In this document: in pieces, positions 35,605 through 44,154 of the stretch | Layout of the letters: every line of letters begins with the position of its first letter | Numbering within the stretch: position 1 is the stretch's first letter | Translations under genes and position numbers: made by a program | The notes under the pieces: model-generated | Seen by the model: the letters and a program-made list of their open reading frames with translations, nothing else | What the model was told of the DNA's origin: nothing | The model's database searches: none | Assembly (NCBI RefSeq): GCF_002019635.1 | Contig: NZ_KV917371.1 | Coordinates: 992,001-1,056,000 of the forward strand | DNA: 64,000 nucleotides | DNA from: Metabacillus halosaccharovorans | Lineage (GTDB): Bacteria; Bacillota; Bacilli; Bacillales; Bacillaceae | Direction: 5' to 3'

Positions 35605-36522
35605 TTATAACTCAAAGTCATTTGCACGGTTGGCACTAGTTAGAAAGTTAACAATTTTATCAGTAACTGTCTTTTGTACTGCTGCTTGCCCAACTTGTTT
35701 TTTATCACGATCTAATGCTTTACATTCCTGGTTTGTCATTCTTTCTTCTCTTCCAAGAGCACCTAGTAAACTTAATTCTAAATCTGTTGCGATATTTACT
35801 TTACTAATTCCACCGTTTGGTAGATTCATTGCCGCTTGGATCATCTCTGCCGGAACACCGGAACCACCATGTAGGACTAAATGTACAGGTGTTAACGAGC
35901 GAATGGCTTTTAGTCGTTCTAGGTCTACAGTTGGCGCTTTCACCTTGTACACACCATGTGCGGTTCCAACTGATACAGCCAAGGCATCTACATTTGTTTT
36001 CGTCACAAATACGAGTGCCTCATCCGGATCTGTATACAACTCCTCGTCATGATCTGTTTCAATAAAATCTGTTGTCCCAATCATGCCAAGCTCTGCTTCA
36101 ACTGATACTCCTTTGGAATGTGCATATTCAGCAACCTCTGCACTGATGTCAATGTTTTTATCTAAAGGATGTTCAGAAGCATCAATCATAACAGAAGTAA
36201 ACCCTGCTTCAATGGCATCCTTGATGACTTGAAGGTCCTTTGTATGATCTAAGTGCAAAACAGTTGGAACCGTAATGTTTTCATCTTTCATTGTTTGATA
36301 AAAAACTTCCCCAACCTCAAAAGGAGTGATTCCATATCTGTTCAGCTCCTTTTCAGATATCTGCACAATGATTGGTGACTTTGTTTGTTCACCAGCTCTT
36401 AAAATCGGAAGAATCATATCTGTATATCGAGGGGAAAAGGATCCGATCGCATATCTTCCCTTTTCTGCTTGTTCTAATGCCTTTTTCAGTGTGATAATAT
36501 TTTTCTGCTTAACAACCTTCAT
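35605..36522 (-). CDS. Class II fructose/tagatose-bisphosphate aldolase family protein
   Basis: 305 aa. Zinc ligands and phosphate loops are visible: VLHLDHTKDLQVIKDAIEAG, SVEAELGMIG, VGTAHGVYK and LHGGSGVP. This is the FbaA/GatY/KbaY-type class II aldolase, cleaving a ketose (bis)phosphate to dihydroxyacetone phosphate and an aldehyde. The start is the ATG at 36522, preceded by GGGAGAG. It could cleave the product of the adjacent FGGY kinase. Confidence 0.85.
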   Translation of the reverse strand: MKVVKQKNIITLKKALEQAEKGRYAIGSFSPRYTDMILPILRAGEQTKSPIIVQISEKELNRYGITPFEVGEVFYQTMKDENITVPTVLHLDHTKDLQVIKDAIEAGFTSVMIDASEHPLDKNIDISAEVAEYAHSKGVSVEAELGMIGTTDFIETDHDEELYTDPDEALVFVTKTNVDALAVSVGTAHGVYKVKAPTVDLERLKAIRSLTPVHLVLHGGSGVPAEMIQAAMNLPNGGISKVNIATDLELSLLGALGREERMTNQECKALDRDKKQVGQAAVQKTVTDKIVNFLTSANRANDFEL

Positions 36523-36555
36523 TGAAATCTCTCCCATTGGTTTAGTATTCGATAC

Positions 36556-38052
36556 CTACCATTCTTTTTGATAAAAGCTCCTCAATGGCTTTTGTAGAGG
36601 TAAGTATCCGTCTTCAAATAGTTTTCTATATTTTTGATGATTTTCTTCATTTGGGATGATTTCAACCCCTTTATCCCTAGAGAGGGTTCGTGCTATTTCT
36701 TTTTCATCTTTATAAATGCCACATCCCAGTCCTGCGATGATGGCTGCACCAAGTAACGTTGCTTCTTGAATTGAAGGAATCGTTAATGAACAATTAGAAA
36801 CATCTGCCTTTATTTGCATCCAGTGATGATTTTTTGTACCACCGCCGGCAGCAAAAATCTTTGATATCTTGGCAATTCCATAGGATTCTACGGCTTGTTT
36901 CATGTGTTCAAATTCATATGCTGTTCCCTCTAAAAGTGCCCGGATAAGATCTCCCTTCCCATGTCTGGATGTTAAACCAATAAAAGCTCCTTTTGCGTTA
37001 GAATCTGCATAGGGAGATCCACTTCCGGCCAGATACGGGTAATACAAGATTCCTGTGGGATGCTTTGGTGTTTCATCCAATACTGCGACTATGTCTTCAT
37101 AAGATAAAACATCTGTCGATAGAAGATCTCTTAACCATTCCACTGACCCTCCTGATGATTGAATCGCCCCCATCCAAAAGAAAGTATTTGGCAGGGCATG
37201 GCAACCAAAGTTTAAGCCTGATTCATAATCTTTTAAGGTTAAAGCCCTCTCATTGAAAGCACCAACTAATGTTTCCGCGGTACCAACTGAATCTGAGACA
37301 AACCCCGGCTTTACAGCCCCTACCGCTAAAGCCGCACAGATATGATCATGACCAGAAACAGCGACTGGTATCCCTTTTTTCAGACCGATCTTGTCAAAAT
37401 CATCCGAAGCAATTTCGCCCACCTTTGTACCAGAAGGTCTTGCTTCAGGAAATAAAGATTCATGAAGACCAAAATGGCGAATCCATGGAACATCCCAAAT
37501 CTTATGGTCAATCCGGAACGAAAAAGTTCGAGCTGCCAGGGTATAATCGGTCCCCATTTTACCTGTCAGCATATAGGCAATGAAGTCAGAAGTGGACAGC
37601 CATTTTGCTCCTCTTAATGCATCAGAGTTATGCTGCTTCAGCCATAATAACTTCGCTAATCCATGTTTGTAGTTATTTCGCAAACCCGTTTTTTGAAAAT
37701 GCTCGAGTGGATTCACTTCCTTCTCTATTTGACTGGAAATTCTTTCAGTTCGACGGTCGAACCAAGGAATCACGTCTGAACGGAAGCTTCCAGTTTCTGA
37801 GTCAATTAATAATCCACTTTCTGCCATACTCGTAATCCCGATACAGGAAACGTTCTCATTTTGACTTGTTGTTACATGTTTGATCGCTTTTGTTACGATG
37901 TCCCATATTTCATCCGGTTTATAATAGAAATATCCTTGTTCATTTTGGTAGTTTTTATTTTGATAGATCGCAAGCTGAAGCAACTCTCCGTCTTGTTTAA
38001 AAAGCCCTGCTTTAACGTGTGTAGTACCGATATCAATCGCTAGTAAACTCAT
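36556..38052 (-). CDS. FGGY-family carbohydrate kinase
   Basis: 498 aa. The actin-like ATPase fold is shown by LLAIDIGTTHVKAGLF, the catalytic Asp in AVSGHDHICAALAVG, and IFAAGGGTKNHHWMQIKADV. It resembles xylulokinase and gluconokinase, but the exact sugar is not determinable. It starts directly after the racemase stop. Together with the FBA-like aldolase it forms a kinase-aldolase pair for a ketose or sugar acid. Confidence 0.88.
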   Translation of the reverse strand: MSLLAIDIGTTHVKAGLFKQDGELLQLAIYQNKNYQNEQGYFYYKPDEIWDIVTKAIKHVTTSQNENVSCIGITSMAESGLLIDSETGSFRSDVIPWFDRRTERISSQIEKEVNPLEHFQKTGLRNNYKHGLAKLLWLKQHNSDALRGAKWLSTSDFIAYMLTGKMGTDYTLAARTFSFRIDHKIWDVPWIRHFGLHESLFPEARPSGTKVGEIASDDFDKIGLKKGIPVAVSGHDHICAALAVGAVKPGFVSDSVGTAETLVGAFNERALTLKDYESGLNFGCHALPNTFFWMGAIQSSGGSVEWLRDLLSTDVLSYEDIVAVLDETPKHPTGILYYPYLAGSGSPYADSNAKGAFIGLTSRHGKGDLIRALLEGTAYEFEHMKQAVESYGIAKISKIFAAGGGTKNHHWMQIKADVSNCSLTIPSIQEATLLGAAIIAGLGCGIYKDEKEIARTLSRDKGVEIIPNEENHQKYRKLFEDGYLPLQKPLRSFYQKEW

Positions 38053-38721
38053 TTACTTTGACATTCCTTCCAAAGCTTCCTTGACCCTTTCCACACCTAA
38101 CTTAGGGCTTGATAAAAATTTATGTTGCATTTCTTTTGGAAGAGTAGAAACAACCCGGGCCATGGATGCTTGTGCTAGTACAACCACGTCCGCCTTCTCT
38201 GCCACTTTAGTTAGAATGTCCACCAAAACTTGATCATGTCCTTCTTTATCTCCTGAAAGTAATCGTCTATATGCTTCTTCCGCCAAGTTCGATGTGAGCT
38301 CAACTTCACGATTTAGTTCAACACTTTTGTCTTTAAGTAACGTCACGGTAGGACCTAATGTAGTTGCTAATGTTGCGACTACACCAATCTTCCTGCCTGT
38401 TTGAATGGCTTTTTCAGCCATCGCTTCATCTATTCTTACTATTGGAATGTCAACCTGTTTTTGTCCTGTAGCTACAACTTCCCCTACAGAGGAACAAGCA
38501 TTTAGGATGACACGTGCCCCTACTTGTTCTGCAAATTTATAATAGTGGATTAATCTACCTTCTACCTTACGAACATCTCCACCATTTTCATTAAGCTCAG
38601 GTAAAATCGAATCGTCTACGAAATTAACAATCTCACAACTGGGAACGGTTTCATTAATCAGTACTTTTAGCGGCTCAATTGTCACTGGAGTGGTGTGTAC
38701 GACAGCAATTTTATTTTTCAA
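38053..38721 (-). CDS. Aspartate/glutamate racemase superfamily protein
   Basis: 222 aa from a TTG start with GGAGAGGG upstream; the longer in-frame N-terminus runs through the promoter and is not real. The two active-site cysteine contexts expected for the fold are only partly met: ILNACSSVGEV has a Cys, whereas the second position reads VVLAQASMARV with alanine instead of cysteine. This suggests a decarboxylase- or isomerase-like relative rather than a true racemase. First gene of the eight-gene operon ending with GH38. Confidence 0.75.
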   Translation of the reverse strand: MKNKIAVVHTTPVTIEPLKVLINETVPSCEIVNFVDDSILPELNENGGDVRKVEGRLIHYYKFAEQVGARVILNACSSVGEVVATGQKQVDIPIVRIDEAMAEKAIQTGRKIGVVATLATTLGPTVTLLKDKSVELNREVELTSNLAEEAYRRLLSGDKEGHDQVLVDILTKVAEKADVVVLAQASMARVVSTLPKEMQHKFLSSPKLGVERVKEALEGMSK

Positions 38722-38792
38722 GATACCCTCTCCTTTACTGTAATAAGTACAACAGTTGGTGTGTTGTGGTTTTATGAACACTTTTGTTGATT

Positions 38793-38841
38793 TTATTATC
38801 AGTGAAAACGTTCCATCAGTCAACCGTTTTCTTGATAATAA
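38793..38841. promoter_or_regulatory. Promoter of the sugar-acid operon within a 49-bp inverted repeat
   Basis: On the reverse strand TTGACT (38818-38823), a 17-bp spacer and GATAAT (38795-38800). The promoter sits inside an inverted repeat: TTATTATCA (38793) and GAAAACG (38804) pair with CGTTTTC (38825) and TGATAATAA (38833). This is a likely operator for the divergent DeoR-type repressor or CcpA. Confidence 0.65.
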
Positions 38842-39038
38842 GTAGCTATTTTCAGTTAGAACATAGGAAGATTATGATATTCACAGAACTTGCATTTATA
38901 AACTAATTCCTATAAACTTAGTTTGTTTTCGTGTATTATAGTGGTATTAGTTGGTTTAATTGTTTAAAAAGGCGGTTTTTCATCAGAAAAATCCACTCAA
39001 AATAAATATCTACTAGTAGAAATAGCGAGGTGTTATCC

Positions 39039-39824
39039 ATGATTGCTGCAGAAAGAAGAAACATGATTAAGGATTTATTAATCAAAAATAAAAGTGTTAA
39101 AGTATCTGATTTAGTAAAACAATTCGATGTTTCCGAAGAGACCATTCGCAGAGATTTAAACCAATTGGAAAAGGAAGGGATCGTAGAGAAAAACTATGGT
39201 GGTGCTATCTTAGTTGACAGAAAAACGCCTCATCCAACGGTCTTACCTCTCCAAGAACGACAACAGCAATTTGCGAAAGAGAAAGAATTAATAGGAAGAA
39301 AAGCGGCCGAATTAATTGAAGAAGGGCAAACCATCATCCTTGATGCAGGAACAACAACATGGCATGTAGCCACAGGTTTAGCTGAAAAAGGACCCTTAAC
39401 TATCATCACTAATGCCATGAATATCGCTGAACAATGTACAACAAATGAAGCTGCCTCAATCTATTTATTAGGCGGAAAACTAAGAAGAAATTCATTAAGT
39501 ACAGTAGGGCCACAGGCTGAAGGAGAACTAAAAAAGTATAACGCGAATTACGCTTTCTTAGGTACTTCTGGCATTTCTTTAAGACACGGTTTTACCAGCT
39601 CTGATTTATACGAAGCTGAGATGAAAAAGGCAATGGTCTTAGCAAGTCACAAACGAGTTGTACTGGCTGATCATAGTAAACTGCAAAAAGCAGGACTTAC
39701 GTCGTTTTGTACATTTCAAGATGTCGATATCTTTATTACAAGTGATCTTGCCGATAAACAAGTGTTGGACGATATCGCGAAAAGCGGTGTGGAAGTCATT
39801 ATTGTTTCGACAAGTGATGAATAG
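39039..39824 (+). CDS. DeoR-family transcriptional repressor
   Basis: 261 aa. The N-terminal winged helix is AERRNMIKDLLIKNKSVKV followed by DLVKQFDVSEETIRRDL; the C-terminal sugar-phosphate-binding domain has LDAGTTTWHVA and YAFLGTSGIS. The start is the ATG at 39039 with GAGGTG upstream. It is divergent from the sugar-acid operon, and the inverted repeat at 38793-38841 is its probable target. The effector is probably a phosphorylated intermediate of that pathway. Confidence 0.9.
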   Translation: MIAAERRNMIKDLLIKNKSVKVSDLVKQFDVSEETIRRDLNQLEKEGIVEKNYGGAILVDRKTPHPTVLPLQERQQQFAKEKELIGRKAAELIEEGQTIILDAGTTTWHVATGLAEKGPLTIITNAMNIAEQCTTNEAASIYLLGGKLRRNSLSTVGPQAEGELKKYNANYAFLGTSGISLRHGFTSSDLYEAEMKKAMVLASHKRVVLADHSKLQKAGLTSFCTFQDVDIFITSDLADKQVLDDIAKSGVEVIIVSTSDE

Positions 39825-39830
39825 AAAGAA

Positions 39831-39857
39831 AAAGGGCCTCAATTGTTGCGGCCCTTT
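39831..39857 (+). terminator. Terminator between deoR-type and GH3 genes
   Basis: AAAGGGCC (39831-39838) pairs with GGCCCTTT (39850-39857) around 11 nt. Suitable for both convergent genes. Confidence 0.75.
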
Positions 39858-39891
39858 AATTGTTGGGGGACTTTGGCCCTCTCCGAGTTAA

Positions 39892-42066
39892 TCAATACGT
39901 TAATTCCTTTGCCTGTCCCGTTACCTCAAAAACATAAGTCAAAACATCCATACCTGTTAATTCTAAACTTCTTTGATCCGGCTGACTTCCTCCAATATAC
40001 ACTTCAAATTTCCCTGGCTCGAGAATTCGTTTTCCTTCATCATTAATTAGTGCCATGTCCCTTGGATCGAGCGTGAGGGTAATTTCTTTTTCCTCTCCTG
40101 CAGCAAGAATTACCTTTTTGAAGCCTTTTAACTGTCTTATAGGAATGTCTATTGATGCCTCTACATCTTTCACATACATTTGCACTACTTCTTCCCCATC
40201 TTTTTCACCTGTGTTTTTTACTTTTAATGTAAACGAAATTGACTCACCTGCGTTAATTGACACTTTGCTTTCTGATGTTTTTTCATAAGAAAACGAAGTG
40301 TAGCTTAAGCCATAACCAAATGGATATAAGGCATCTTTTTTAAAGTAACGATAGGTTCTGTTTTTCATTGAATAGTCCCTAAAATCCGGCAGGTCTTCTG
40401 TGCTTTTGTAAAAAGTAACAGGAAGCTTTCCTGATGGGTTGTGTTCACCAAATAATACCGACGCAATAGCTCTTCCACCTTGGGCACCAGGATACCAAGC
40501 CTGAATAATGGAAGGAATATGCTGATCGGCCCAGTTCAATGCCATCGCACTTCCGGATAAATGAACTAAAATAACTGGTTTCCCAGTTGCGTATACAGCT
40601 TCCAGTAATTCCTGTTGAAGCCCAGGTAAATCAAGGTTTTGTTTATCACCACTACCAAAGGTATTCGATTCATGCATTTCTTCCCCTTCAATTGTCGCAT
40701 CAAGTCCTAAACACATAACAACAACATCGGAACGCTCCGCAGCAGATATCGCTTCGACAAATCGGTCTTTCGGTTGATCTAGCGCGCTCTTTTTCTTGTT
40801 ATATAGTTCACAGCCTTCTGCGTAATAAACTCTCGCTTTCCCTTTTGTTGCTTCACGAATTCCTTCTAAAACTGTGACATATTCGGATGCCGTTCCTTCA
40901 TAATTTCCAACCAGCGCTGCCCTGCTGTCTGCATTCGGTCCGATTACAGCAATATTTTTCATTTTTTCTTTATTTAACGGCAGAGTTTGATTGCTGTTTT
41001 TTAAGAGGACTAAGCTATTCTTCGATACTTCCAATGCAACTTGATTGTGCTCCGGGCTATCATTCACTTCATACGGTATAGAAGCATATGGTACTTTTCC
41101 CTGATCATCAAACATCCCTAATTTCATTCGAGTCATCATCAATCTTGTTACAGCCTTATCAATTGTTTCTTCTGTAATTTTTCCTTCTTCATAGGCCTCG
41201 ACTAAATATTTATACATGGAACCACAATTTAAGTCACAGCCATTATTCAGTGCATAAGCTGCTGATTCCAACTTTGAACTTGTTACTCCATGACTTTCAT
41301 GGAAATCCACAATTGCCCAGCAATCCGAAACAACATGTCCTTGAAAGCCCCAGTCTTTTCTTAAAATTTGTTCTAATAAAGTCTGACTGCCGCAACATGG
41401 TTCACCATTCACACGATTGTATGCCCCCATAATTGATTCTACCTGCCCCTCTTTCACACAATCTCTGAAAGCAGGAAGGTATGTTTCATATAAATCCTTC
41501 AGATTTACTTCCGCATTGAAGGAATGCCTTTCATCTTCTGGACCACTATGGACTGCATAATGCTTTGCACAGGCTGCTGCTTTCATATATTTCGGATCGT
41601 CTCCCTGCAGGCCTTTAATATATGCAACACCGAGTCTTCCAGTTAAATACGGATCTTCTCCATATGTTTCATGACCACGTCCCCATCTAGGATCTCTAAA
41701 AATATTAATATTTGGCGCCCAAAATGTGAGACCTTTATAAATGCCACGATCATTTTTACGGGCAAATTCATGATGCTTCGCCCTTCCTTCTGTCGCGATT
41801 ACATCAGCCACTTTATTAATTAGTTGGTCATCAAATGTCGCTGCCATACCGATCGCCTGCGGAAACATCGTCGAAACACCTGCACGTGCAACACCATGCA
41901 AACTTTCATTCCACCAATTATAGCTAGGGATTCCGAGTCTTGGAATTGCACAAGACTTGTGAATCATTTGGGAAGCCTTTTCCCTTATCGTCATTCTGGA
42001 AACAAGGTCTTTTGCCCGTTCCTCAAAGCTTAAGTGTTCATTTTTATATGCTGGTACTTGTTCCAT
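39892..42066 (-). CDS. GH3 beta-glycosidase (beta-glucosidase/xylosidase type)
   Basis: 724 aa, no signal peptide. The N-terminal TIM barrel has SYNWWNESLHGVARAGVSTM, the KH motif in AACAKHYAVHSGPE, and the nucleophile Asp in GHVVSDCWAIVDF. The second domain carries the acid/base region, and a fibronectin-III-like domain ends the protein (VQMYVKDVEASI). The SYNWWNESLHGVA form is typical of beta-xylosidase-like GH3 members. The start is the ATG at 42066, after AAAAGGGG. Probably activated by the divergent AraC-type gene. Confidence 0.9.
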   Translation of the reverse strand: MEQVPAYKNEHLSFEERAKDLVSRMTIREKASQMIHKSCAIPRLGIPSYNWWNESLHGVARAGVSTMFPQAIGMAATFDDQLINKVADVIATEGRAKHHEFARKNDRGIYKGLTFWAPNINIFRDPRWGRGHETYGEDPYLTGRLGVAYIKGLQGDDPKYMKAAACAKHYAVHSGPEDERHSFNAEVNLKDLYETYLPAFRDCVKEGQVESIMGAYNRVNGEPCCGSQTLLEQILRKDWGFQGHVVSDCWAIVDFHESHGVTSSKLESAAYALNNGCDLNCGSMYKYLVEAYEEGKITEETIDKAVTRLMMTRMKLGMFDDQGKVPYASIPYEVNDSPEHNQVALEVSKNSLVLLKNSNQTLPLNKEKMKNIAVIGPNADSRAALVGNYEGTASEYVTVLEGIREATKGKARVYYAEGCELYNKKKSALDQPKDRFVEAISAAERSDVVVMCLGLDATIEGEEMHESNTFGSGDKQNLDLPGLQQELLEAVYATGKPVILVHLSGSAMALNWADQHIPSIIQAWYPGAQGGRAIASVLFGEHNPSGKLPVTFYKSTEDLPDFRDYSMKNRTYRYFKKDALYPFGYGLSYTSFSYEKTSESKVSINAGESISFTLKVKNTGEKDGEEVVQMYVKDVEASIDIPIRQLKGFKKVILAAGEEKEITLTLDPRDMALINDEGKRILEPGKFEVYIGGSQPDQRSLELTGMDVLTYVFEVTGQAKELTY

Positions 42067-42127
42067 TAGGTTCATCCCCTTTTAGGTTTGATTCCATTTT
42101 AGTTAAAACAAGTACTTTTTCACATAA

Positions 42128-42206
42128 ACAATTCTGCTAATATTATGAATTATATCCTTAAAACTACTCATTTTATGTAATATAATAACCATATACAATT
42201 CTGCTA
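42128..42206. promoter_or_regulatory. Pair of direct repeats, candidate AraC-type binding sites
   Basis: ACAATTCTGCTA occurs exactly at 42128-42139 and again at 42195-42206, 67 bp apart, in the divergent region between the GH3 and AraC-type genes. Direct repeats are the usual AraC-family site architecture. Confidence 0.55.
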
Positions 42207-42221
42207 GAAGCTGGTGATAAC

Positions 42222-43040
42222 ATGGAAACAGAGCTTATCCTTTGTGAATATTCTTACCATACAGAAAGAAAGCATTTTAACTGGAAAAATGGATTGGAAA
42301 ACTATTTTATCCGTCTTCAGACGGAGGGGCATTGTGTGGCAAAGGTCAACCATCAAACGAAGGAGCTTGCACCTGGGGATTTGCTGTTATGTAAACCCGG
42401 GGATTCTTGTGAGTTAATCATTGATGAATATGGAAAAAATCAAGATAATTCAACTATTTGTAGCGGGGATTATTTTATTATTTGCAGAGGGTCATGGTTA
42501 GATGAATGGTGGGAAAGAACGGAAAGACCAACGATTAAACAGCTCAATGACTCTGAGAGACTGCTGGTTCTTTGGAAGGAAATGATCCGGGAAAAGCATC
42601 GTATATATGAAAAAAATCAAGAGTTTTTAGATTATTTAATGCGCTCACTTTGTTTATCGATTGATATGTCTATTCGTGACTCAGGCCTTTCTCAATCGAA
42701 CCTCCCCCAACCTGTGCGCATAATGAAAAGCTATATAGAGGAAAATGCAAACAAATCCATTAAAGTGGAGGACGTGGCGAATCACGTAGGCTTCAGCTCT
42801 TCCCGCGCATCCCATCTTTTTAAAGAAAAATTCGGTAAGACCATAATCGAATACGCTATCGACATCCGGCTCAACACCGCCATAAAATTAATCAAATACA
42901 GTGACATGACTCTAGAACAAATCGCTGAACTATCAGGTTTCGGCAGCTACACATACTTCCACAGAGTCTTCAAAAAACGACACGGCGTTTCCCCGACAGA
43001 ATGGAACAGGGGGACAGGTACATCGTCCCTGTCCCCCTAA
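42222..43040 (+). CDS. AraC-family transcriptional regulator with REP-encoded tail
   Basis: 272 aa. An N-terminal cupin-like sensor domain (LAPGDLLLCKPGDSCELI) is followed by two helix-turn-helices in the AraC arrangement: IKVEDVANHVGFSSSRASHL and MTLEQIAELSGFGSYTYFHR, then FKKRHGVSPTEW. After that family end, the last 11 residues (NRGTGTSSLSP) and the stop are read from a REP copy. Probable activator of the GH3 gene. Confidence 0.88.
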   Translation: METELILCEYSYHTERKHFNWKNGLENYFIRLQTEGHCVAKVNHQTKELAPGDLLLCKPGDSCELIIDEYGKNQDNSTICSGDYFIICRGSWLDEWWERTERPTIKQLNDSERLLVLWKEMIREKHRIYEKNQEFLDYLMRSLCLSIDMSIRDSGLSQSNLPQPVRIMKSYIEENANKSIKVEDVANHVGFSSSRASHLFKEKFGKTIIEYAIDIRLNTAIKLIKYSDMTLEQIAELSGFGSYTYFHRVFKKRHGVSPTEWNRGTGTSSLSP

Positions 43041-43157
43041 CCTAGAGGTTCATATAAACTTCAATCGTGTCCCTTGACAAGAGTTGAACAAGGGACCTGT
43101 CCCTCGATTCGCGTATCTCAATCAGAACTGGACCAAGGGACCTGTCCCTCTGTCCCT
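43002..43157. repeat. REP cluster: one forward and two inverted copies
   Basis: Forward copy 43002-43037 (TGGAACAGGGGGACAGGTAC...) encodes the AraC C-terminus. Inverted copies at 43084-43106 (TTGAACAAGGGACCTGTCCC) and 43129-43157 (TGGACCAAGGGACCTGTCCC...) follow. The last touches the stop codon (TAG) of the pdxA-like gene. Confidence 0.85.
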
Positions 43158-44154
43158 ACCCCGCAAATTCCACAGCCTGACGAAGAGCTTCGATTAAGCT
43201 TTTTTCGTCAGCGATTCCTTTGCCGGCAATGTCGAAGGCTGTGCCGTGGTCGACGCTTGTGCGGATGATTGGTAAGCCGACTGTGATGTTGACGCCTGCG
43301 TCTAAGCCTAGTACTTTTACTGGTCCGTGTCCTTGGTCGTGGTACATGGCAACCACGACGTCGAAGTCTCCACGAACGGTACGGAAGAATAATGTGTCTG
43401 CAGGTAGTGGACCTACTACATCGATTCCTTCACCTTGTGCTTTTTCTACACCTGGAACAACTTTTTCGTCTTCTTCTCCGTAACCGAATAAGCCATTTTC
43501 CCCTGCGTGTGGATTGATTCCGCAAACAGCGATTTTCGGTGACTCGATACCTGATTTTTTCAGTGTATCATGCGCAAGTTTGATGACATGGTAGACACGC
43601 TCTGGGTTAATCATTTTCACTGCATCAATGATTCCAACATGTGTTGTCACGTGAATGACCTTTAAATTCGGTGCTGACAGCATCATTGAGAAGTCTTCAG
43701 TACCTGTTAAATCTGCAAGAATTTCTGTGTGGCCAGGGTATTTATGGCCACCTTTGTGTAAAGCTTCTTTATTTAATGGCGCTGTACAAATCGCATTGAT
43801 TTTGTTTTCTTTTGCTAATTCGATTGCTTTTGCTAAATATTCAAAGGCCGCATGACCTGCTTCTGGTGACACTTGACCAATTGGCAGATTGGCATCTAAT
43901 AGATTTAAATCTAAGCAATAAACTGTACCGAAGTTATATGGTAGGTTTTCAATAAGGTCAGCTGTTACAGACTCAATGATTAGCTCACTATTTACAAAAC
44001 TCTTTGCTCTTTCAAGAATTTTACTGTCACCGATTACTAGCGGTCTGCTTATATTATATATTTCTTCATTCGCTAAGCTTTTTAGAATTATTTCCGGGCC
44101 AACACCTGCTGCGTCACCCATTGTAATGCCAACGATTGGTTTTACTTGATTCAT
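43156..44154 (-). CDS. PdxA2-type 4-phosphate dehydrogenase (D-threonate pathway)
   Basis: 332 aa. Strong PdxA family match: ITMGDAAGVGPEIILKSL, metal-binding histidines in GHKYPGHTEIL and AMYHDQGHGPVKVLG, and TSVDHGTAFDIAGKG. Since the partner gene is a DUF1537 kinase with which it overlaps by 4 nt (ATGA), it is most likely the PdxA2 branch. That branch oxidises 4-phospho-D-threonate or erythronate with decarboxylation to dihydroxyacetone phosphate. A role in pyridoxal phosphate synthesis is less likely. Confidence 0.88.
   Translation of the reverse strand: MNQVKPIVGITMGDAAGVGPEIILKSLANEEIYNISRPLVIGDSKILERAKSFVNSELIIESVTADLIENLPYNFGTVYCLDLNLLDANLPIGQVSPEAGHAAFEYLAKAIELAKENKINAICTAPLNKEALHKGGHKYPGHTEILADLTGTEDFSMMLSAPNLKVIHVTTHVGIIDAVKMINPERVYHVIKLAHDTLKKSGIESPKIAVCGINPHAGENGLFGYGEEDEKVVPGVEKAQGEGIDVVGPLPADTLFFRTVRGDFDVVVAMYHDQGHGPVKVLGLDAGVNITVGLPIIRTSVDHGTAFDIAGKGIADEKSLIEALRQAVEFAG

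Noticed and set aside
38053-38823. Longer N-terminus of the racemase-like protein
   Set aside because: The extra 34 residues overlap the mapped promoter and inverted repeat; the TTG at 38721 has the ribosome-binding site.
43156-44154. PdxA as a vitamin B6 biosynthesis enzyme
   Set aside because: It is translationally coupled to a DUF1537 kinase with a sugar-acid permease and PrpR-like regulator, which fits the PdxA2 tetronate route.
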